20,684 bases of DNA from Planctomycetota bacterium (GTDB lineage: Bacteria; Planctomycetota; Phycisphaerae; WQYP01), in NCBI GenBank assembly GCA_023489375.1, contig JAMDCX010000101.1:1-20684 (forward strand), given 5' to 3'. Position 1 is the stretch's first letter. Every line of letters begins with the position of its first letter. The notes beneath the pieces are model-generated. The model made no database searches and was not told the origin of the DNA. It saw only the letters and a program-made list of their open reading frames with translations. Of the stretch, positions 15,378-20,684 are shown piece after piece. Made by a program: the position numbers and the translations under genes.

Positions 15378-16397
15378 ATGCGGGTATTGGTGCTTGAAGA
15401 TAATAAGGTCAGTCTGGCGTTAATTCGTCATACCCTTACTGCGGCGGGGCATGAGGTGGTATGCACCGAATCCGTGGAAGAAGCTCTGGAAATTATACGC
15501 CAGGGTTTAGCGCGTCTGATTGTGGCGGACTGGGAAATTCAATCACCGCTCAGCGCCCTGTCACTGTGCCAGACGATTCGACGCGAAGAGGTATGGGGAT
15601 ATGTATACATCATTCTGATTACCTCCCTGAATGATCCGCAGGAACGGGTGCGCGGCTTGACCGCCGGCGCCGATGATTTTATCAGTAAGCCTTACGATCC
15701 GGATGAACTGGTGGCCCGTGTGCACAGCGGCGAACGAGTGTTATCCACCGATACCCGCAATCTGGCTATTTTTGCCATGGCTAAATTGGCCGAATCGCGC
15801 GATCCGGAAACCGGTATGCACCTGGAACGGGTGCAGACCTATTCCCGGCTATTAGCGCAGGAAATGGCTGCAACCCCCAAATATCAAGATGTGATTACCG
15901 CCAATTTCATCCGTTGGATTTATCTGACCAGCCCGTTGCATGACATTGGCAAAGTGGCTATTCCGGATTATGTACTTTTGAAGCCGGGCCGCCTGACCGA
16001 CCGTGAATTCGCGCTGATGAAAACGCATACCACGCTGGGGGCCAATACCATCGATATAGCCCTGCGCAAATTTCCCCAGGCGGAATTTCTGCGCATCGCC
16101 AGGGAAATTATCGCCACCCATCACGAACGCATGGATGGCACCGGCTATCCCACCCAGATGCGCGGGTTGGAAATTCCCATCAGCGGCCGCATTGTCGCGG
16201 TGGCGGATGTGTATGACGCCCTGACCAGCCGGCGGTTATACAAGGACGCCTTCCCGCATGACATCGCCCGCTCCATGATTGAAGCCGGTTCCGGTACCCA
16301 GTTTGATCCTGATATTGTCGCCACCTTCTTGAAAATTCAGGAGGCCATTCTGGAAGTAAAAGAGCGTTTCACCGAAAACCCCCAGATCATCACCTGA
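15378..16397 (+). CDS. Response regulator with HD-GYP domain (cyclic-di-GMP phosphodiesterase)
   Basis: 339 residues, with GGAG nine bases before the ATG. Residues 1-120 are a receiver domain: acidic pair Glu7-Asp8 (VLEDNK), phospho-acceptor Asp51 (VADWEIQ), Thr/Ser at 82-83 and Lys104 (ISKPYDP). Residues 130-330 are HD-GYP: HDIGKVAIPD with His188-Asp189, KPGRLT, HHERMDGTGYP (248-258), RIVAVADVYDALTSRR. Such proteins hydrolyse c-di-GMP when the receiver is phosphorylated, so this cytoplasmic enzyme probably lowers c-di-GMP. The histidine kinase 136 bases downstream is a possible partner. The locus then continues with a glycosyltransferase, which fits c-di-GMP control of polysaccharide; that link is inference. 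Confidence 0.93.
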   Translation: MRVLVLEDNKVSLALIRHTLTAAGHEVVCTESVEEALEIIRQGLARLIVADWEIQSPLSALSLCQTIRREEVWGYVYIILITSLNDPQERVRGLTAGADDFISKPYDPDELVARVHSGERVLSTDTRNLAIFAMAKLAESRDPETGMHLERVQTYSRLLAQEMAATPKYQDVITANFIRWIYLTSPLHDIGKVAIPDYVLLKPGRLTDREFALMKTHTTLGANTIDIALRKFPQAEFLRIAREIIATHHERMDGTGYPTQMRGLEIPISGRIVAVADVYDALTSRRLYKDAFPHDIARSMIEAGSGTQFDPDIVATFLKIQEAILEVKERFTENPQIIT

Positions 16398-16533
16398 TCA
16401 GGTATAATTCACGTTGCTGGATAACTTGAGTATCTTCGCGGTTGGCGTGAAGAGCAGTGGGATTACGGGGGCTGGCCGGATGTATATTTTTCCCATACGC
16501 CAGGATGGGGCCAAGCGGTTCAGGTTGGTATAA

Positions 16534-17985
16534 ATGGATGTTCAGATGCTGCCGTTGATGCCTCTGGCCATGTCGCATGTATCCGGGACGGATACCGCAT
16601 TGACCGCGTTACTGGCGGTGCTGGTGGTGGTTTTGGCGGCGATTGCCATCATTGAGATGCTGGTGTTGCTGCAGCGTGCCCGCTTGATGAAGGATATTAT
16701 CCGCTGGCTGCGGGTGCGACAGCTGGGGGAACCGGAAAGCCCCCCTGTAGTATCGGCGCATCGACAACTGGAGCGGCTGGTACGCGAGATACAGACGGCC
16801 ACGACGGCCTGGGAAACCCAGCGGAGAGAGTTATTGCCGCACTCCAGCTACCTGAAAACACTGCTGACGTGTCTCAACGACGCGGTAATTATTCTTGATG
16901 GATCTGAAAAGCCGGTCTTGTTTAATCGCCGGACGGAGGAACTGTTGCTGGCGCCGGTGGAAACCGAAGCACAGAAAACTCTGCGTGAATTTGCGGCGCA
17001 GAAACCGGTCGCAGATCTCGCCCAGGCCGCCCGGCGCCATGGTCATCCGATTTCCCGGCAGATTCGCCTCCCGGTGCTGGGAAGGCTGCGCGTGTTGCAG
17101 ATCACCGCGGCCCCGATAGCTCCGGAAGTGTCGTCCGGTGGTCTTTTGTTGCTGCTGCAGGATCAAACGGAACTTTTACAGAACGCCCAGATCAAGGCCG
17201 ATTTTGCGGCCAACGCCAGCCATGAACTGCGCACCCCACTGGCCAGCATTCGCGCCGCGGTAGAAACCATCAGCGAAGCCGGTTATGAAGATCAAGTCAC
17301 CTTAAAACGCTGCCTGGATATTGTGGGCGGCCATGTACTGCGCTTGCAGCTTCTGGTGCAGGACTTGTTAGACCTGTCACGCACGGAAGATCCGCGTGCT
17401 GTGGTCCGGCAGGACCCGATCAAACTGGAGGACGTACGCGATCTGATTCTGGGAATGTTTAAAAACATAGCCGCGGATAAACATCTGGCGCTGCGATTTG
17501 ACATCGCAACCGAGGCGCGGATCATGATCGGTGATGAGCGGCTGGTGTTGCTGATACTCAAAAATCTTGTCGATAATAGTTTAAAATTCACCACCGCGGG
17601 TTTTATTCAGGTACGCTGGTATCGGCAAGTTCGTCCGGCGCGACTCCTGGAAACTCAAGATCGAAACGGATCGGAAATCGAGAACCCGCAGGAAGTAATT
17701 ATTCTGGAAGTGGAAGATACTGGTTGCGGAATTCCGCCGGAGGATATCAATCGTGTCTTTGAGCGGTTTTACACCGTGAACCGAAGCCGGGGCGGCGCCG
17801 ACCGTGGTACCGGACTGGGACTGGCGATTGTCAAACACGCCGTCGCCGGAATGGGAGGCGTGGTGGAATTGCAAAGTCAGGTGGGGAAAGGCACTATTAT
17901 ACGCTGTCTATGGCCGCAATCGCGGCAGGCCATGCCGCCGCAGCGTCCGCCAACCGAAGAGGCCTCCATCTATCCGCCAACGTGA
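16534..17985 (+). CDS. PhoR-like membrane sensor histidine kinase
   Basis: 483 residues. One transmembrane segment lies at about 22-46 with almost no periplasmic part. A linker with probable coiled coil follows, then a PAS-like domain (about 103-210). The dimerisation domain has the phospho-acceptor His230 (NASHELRTPLASIR). The ATPase domain has the N box KNLVDNS (343-349), G1 DTGCGIP (395-401), FERFY and GTGLGLAI (425-432). A loop of about 25 residues (about 366-388) before the G1 strand is longer than usual. It autophosphorylates and passes phosphate to a response regulator; the HD-GYP protein upstream is the only candidate in view. The ribosome binding site is weak (AGG about ten bases upstream), so an internal Met at 5, 9 or 13 could be the start. 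Confidence 0.92.
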   Translation: MDVQMLPLMPLAMSHVSGTDTALTALLAVLVVVLAAIAIIEMLVLLQRARLMKDIIRWLRVRQLGEPESPPVVSAHRQLERLVREIQTATTAWETQRRELLPHSSYLKTLLTCLNDAVIILDGSEKPVLFNRRTEELLLAPVETEAQKTLREFAAQKPVADLAQAARRHGHPISRQIRLPVLGRLRVLQITAAPIAPEVSSGGLLLLLQDQTELLQNAQIKADFAANASHELRTPLASIRAAVETISEAGYEDQVTLKRCLDIVGGHVLRLQLLVQDLLDLSRTEDPRAVVRQDPIKLEDVRDLILGMFKNIAADKHLALRFDIATEARIMIGDERLVLLILKNLVDNSLKFTTAGFIQVRWYRQVRPARLLETQDRNGSEIENPQEVIILEVEDTGCGIPPEDINRVFERFYTVNRSRGGADRGTGLGLAIVKHAVAGMGGVVELQSQVGKGTIIRCLWPQSRQAMPPQRPPTEEASIYPPT

Positions 17986-18117
17986 CCTTGATTGTGGAGA
18001 GGAATGCTCCCAAAAAATCAGGGCGTACTTTTTCTCCGGACTGATGCAAAGCCCAATACCGCTGCACCCTGATTGCATTTGAGCCGAATCAACTACCCAT
18101 ATCTTTTAATGAATTAT

Positions 18118-18126
18118 TGCTATAAT
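18118..18126 (+). promoter_or_regulatory. Extended -10 promoter of the glycosidase-glycosyltransferase gene
   Basis: TGC followed by a perfect TATAAT (18121-18126) is an extended -10 element with no good -35 box. Transcription would begin near 18133, 37 bases before the ATG at 18170. Confidence 0.6.
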
Positions 18127-18169
18127 ACATAGTATGGTTTTGGGAGAAAGAGCCTTGGAATAGTGGATC

Positions 18170-19261
18170 ATGACGCAAACAGCTACTCTACAACCTATAA
18201 CCATAACGCCTTCACCGGTCGTGGATTGCACTTCGCAGGTTTCGCGGCTATCGGTACACGGCAAGTTGCTCTGTCTGCGCGAGGAACCTTTTCTAATCAA
18301 GGGAGTCACCTACGGTCCATTTCGACCGGAAGCAGATGGCTGCGAATATCACACGCCGCAGCAGGTAGAGCAGGATTTTGCCATGATGGCGCAACATGGC
18401 ATTAATGCGGTACGGGTGTATACGGTTCCACCACGTTGGCTGTTGGATGCGGCGCAGCAGCACGGCCTGTATGTGATGGTGGGGCTGCCATGGGAACAAC
18501 ATACAGCATTTCTGGATAATTCCAGTACACGTCAATCAATTATTGAACGGATACGTCAAGGTGTACAGGCCTGTGCGGGGCATCCGGCACTGCTGGCCTT
18601 GGCGATTGGTAATGAAATTCCCGCAACTATCGTCCGATGGTATGGGTATCACCGCATTGAGCGGTTTATCAAACGGCTGTATGACACCGCCAAAGAAGTG
18701 GATCCCGGCGCGTTGGTCACCTATGTGAATTATCCGACTACTGAGTACTTATATCTGCCGTTTTTAGATTTCATGGCCATGAACGTGTACCTGGAATCAA
18801 AGGAACAATTGCGTAAATACATCAGCCGCCTGCATAACATTGCCGGCGATAAACCTCTGTTATTGGCGGAAATTGGTCTGGATAGCTTGTCGAAAGGTGC
18901 GGCCCAGCAGGCGGCAACACTGGGCTGGCAGATTCGCTCCGTTTTCAAATGCGGTTGTGCGGGGACTTTTTTGTTTTCCTGGACCGATGAATGGTATCGA
19001 GGCGGCTGTGACATTACAGGATGGGAATTTGGCCTCACCACTCCTGGCAGATTCGCTCCGTTTTCAAATGCGGTTGTGCGGGGACTTTTTTGTTTTCCTG
19101 GACCGATGAATGGTATCGAGGCGGCTGTGACATTACAGGATGGGAATTTGGCCTCACCACTCGCGATCGGCAACCTAAAGCGTCTCTGGCGGCGGCGTCG
19201 GATGCGTTTTCCATGGCGCCCTTCAGCGTGGATGCAAAATGGCCGTCGATATCCGTGGTGA
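18170..19261 (+). CDS. Glycoside hydrolase (clan A, TIM-barrel) domain, N-terminal part of a split GH-GT2 protein
   Basis: The real protein part runs from residue 1 to about 291. It has a TIM-barrel hydrolase of the GH2/GH5 clan: FLIKGVTYGPF, HGINAVRVYTVPP, LALAIGNEIP with the acid/base Glu, and LLLAEIGLDS with the likely nucleophile Glu, then FLFSWTDEWYRGG. An in-frame TAG at 18161 fixes the start at or after the ATG at 18170; the ribosome binding site is poor. After 19043 a perfect 119-bp duplication shifts the frame, so the last 70 or so residues are a nonsense tail ending at 19261. Removing one copy joins this frame exactly to the glycosyltransferase frame that follows. GH/GT2 fusions of this sort occur in several phyla and probably act in polysaccharide synthesis. 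Confidence 0.8.
   Translation: MTQTATLQPITITPSPVVDCTSQVSRLSVHGKLLCLREEPFLIKGVTYGPFRPEADGCEYHTPQQVEQDFAMMAQHGINAVRVYTVPPRWLLDAAQQHGLYVMVGLPWEQHTAFLDNSSTRQSIIERIRQGVQACAGHPALLALAIGNEIPATIVRWYGYHRIERFIKRLYDTAKEVDPGALVTYVNYPTTEYLYLPFLDFMAMNVYLESKEQLRKYISRLHNIAGDKPLLLAEIGLDSLSKGAAQQAATLGWQIRSVFKCGCAGTFLFSWTDEWYRGGCDITGWEFGLTTPGRFAPFSNAVVRGLFCFPGPMNGIEAAVTLQDGNLASPLAIGNLKRLWRRRRMRFPWRPSAWMQNGRRYPW
18925..19162 (+). repeat. Perfect 119-bp tandem duplication that breaks the GH-GT2 gene
   Basis: 18925-19043 and 19044-19162 are identical. The length is not a multiple of three, so the frame shifts. The bases at the borders show no microhomology. Confidence 0.97.
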
Positions 19262-20684
19262 TTTGCAGTTACAATGGGTCGCGGACCATCCGGTTTTGCC
19301 TGGAGGGCGTGGCAAAACTTCGCTATCCGAATTATGAAGTTATTGTGGTTGATGATGGATCCACCGATTCTCTTCCGGACATTGTAAGAGAATATCCCGT
19401 ACGTTTGATTCACTCGGAAAATAAAGGGTTAAGCAACGCACGAAATGTGGGACTGGCGGCCGCAACTGGTGAAATTATCGCGTATCTGGATGATGACGCC
19501 TGTCCGAGTCCCTATTGGCTGCATTTTCTCGTGGAGACATTCCGCGGCGGAAAATTTGTGGGTGTCGGGGGGCCTAATATTGCCCCGCCGGGCGATGCTG
19601 ATATTGCTGATGCGGTAGCTCATTCACCCGGTGGACCGATTCATGTGTTGTTAAGCGATACGGTAGCCGAGCATATTCCCGGTTGCAATATGGCGTTTCT
19701 AACCAAATCCTTACGGGCGGTAGGTGGCTTTGATGCGCAATTCCGCATTGCCGGGGATGATGTTGATGTCTGTTGGCGCCTGCAGTCGCGTGGCTGGCAT
19801 CTGGGTTTCAGCCCGGCGGCGGTGGTTTGGCATAAACGCAGAAATTCCCTGCGGGCCTATTGGCGGCAACAACTGAATTACGGCAAGGCGGAGGCCATGC
19901 TGGAACGCAAATGGCCGGAAAAGTACAACGCCTTCGGCCATATCGCATGGCATGGACGGTTGTATGGCCGCGGAATATGGCAGTTTCTCAACTGGGGGCG
20001 GCGCCGAATTTATCATGGATCATGGGGCGGGGCTTTATTTCAAAGTGTATATCATGGCTCACCGGGGATTCTAATGTCTCTGGCCATGACGCCAGAATGG
20101 TATCTGGGCGTGCTGGCGCTGACCGTGATGTTCATGGTGGGTTTTTACTGGCATCCGGTGATATTGGGAATGTTGCTGCTGGCGGCGTTGGCGGCAACAG
20201 TTACGCAGGCGATCATCGGCGCCCTGTACTGCCGTTTTGATGAAATTCCACGTACACGCAGCGCCGTATTGAAACTGCGCTTGCTGACCATGTGGTGCTA
20301 TTTAATTCAACCTGTGGCGCGTTTACGCGGACGATTATCACGCGGACTTTCACCGTGGCGAATGCGCTTCCCCAGCGGTTTGGATATCCCCGTCCCGCGG
20401 GAATTTGTGATATGGAGTGAAAACTGGCGCAGCGCGGAAGACCGCCTGACAGAGTTGGAAGCCTTTTTGAAGCGGGAAGGTGTATGCGTGCAACGCGGCG
20501 GAGATTTTGACCGCTGGGATTTGACGTTCCGTAGCGGTACATTCGGTGGATTACGGATGCGCTTGGCCATGGAAGAACATGGGAGTGGTCGACAATTGGT
20601 ACGTTTCCGCACTTGGCCGACGTTTCCGCGGGTAATTCTGATTATTCTATTTACCCTGGCGGCTCTGGGAATTTTTGACCTCGG
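19163..20684 (+). CDS. Family 2 glycosyltransferase, C-terminal part of the split GH-GT2 protein, open at the window edge
   Basis: An unbroken frame from the end of the duplication to the window end (about 507 codons, no stop). It carries a GT2 domain: ISVVICSYNG (about 19249), VIVVDDGSTD (about 19345), AYLDDDACPSP with the metal-binding DxD, and GDDVDVCWRLQSRGW. Two transmembrane helices follow (about 20100-20220), then a cytoplasmic-looking stretch and the start of another hydrophobic segment at the edge (VILIILFTLAALGIF). It should transfer sugar from a nucleotide-sugar at the membrane. Before the 119-bp duplication it was continuous with the hydrolase domain. If translated alone, the first ATG in frame is at 19213, with no good ribosome binding site. 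Confidence 0.85.

Overview
The window is bacterial chromosomal DNA of moderate-to-high GC. It carries a secreted protein with a PEP-CTERM sorting tail, a ketosynthase / chain-length-factor-like pair, a glycosidase-glycosyltransferase fusion and an HD-GYP response regulator. This mix looks most like a Planctomycetota-type bacterium, perhaps Phycisphaerae. That placement is an inference from gene content; there is no rRNA or other marker here.

Layout. (1) 1-6349, minus strand: a probable defence island. In transcription order it holds a PLD-nuclease/SNF2-helicase protein, a HipA-like kinase, a HIRAN-domain protein and, after a 324-base gap, the N-terminal part of an Eco57I-type restriction-modification protein that is frameshifted and runs off the left edge. 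The first three genes are packed with a 1-bp gap and a TGATG stop-start overlap. (2) 6807-9512, plus strand: two ketosynthase-fold proteins. The first has lost the catalytic Cys, His and Lys/His and has Gln at the Cys position, as in type II polyketide chain-length factors. The second is a complete ketosynthase. (3) 9513-12033: a repeat-rich stretch. It carries three related hairpin elements, one with inverted repeats and an 8-bp target duplication, around a PEP-CTERM protein that appears to be a two-lobed, pepsin-like aspartic protease. (4) 12034-15088: sucC, sucD and an Fpg/Nei-family glycosylase gene in one operon. (5) 15378-17985: a response regulator with an HD-GYP c-di-GMP phosphodiesterase domain and a PhoR-like membrane histidine kinase. 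(6) 18170 to the right edge: a glycoside hydrolase / family-2 glycosyltransferase fusion, split by a frameshift.

A theme across the window is short exact or near-exact tandem duplication: 17 bp at 1068, 54 bp inside sucD, 21 bp inside the glycosylase zinc finger, and 119 bp inside the glycosidase-glycosyltransferase gene. The restriction-modification frameshift is best explained by loss of one copy of a 10-bp tandem repeat. Either this genome gains and loses tandem copies unusually often or the assembly has local errors; read data would decide.

The best candidates for something undescribed are the helicase / HipA-like / HIRAN / Eco57I-type cluster, the two-lobed PEP-CTERM aspartic protease with its flanking elements, and the hairpin element family itself.
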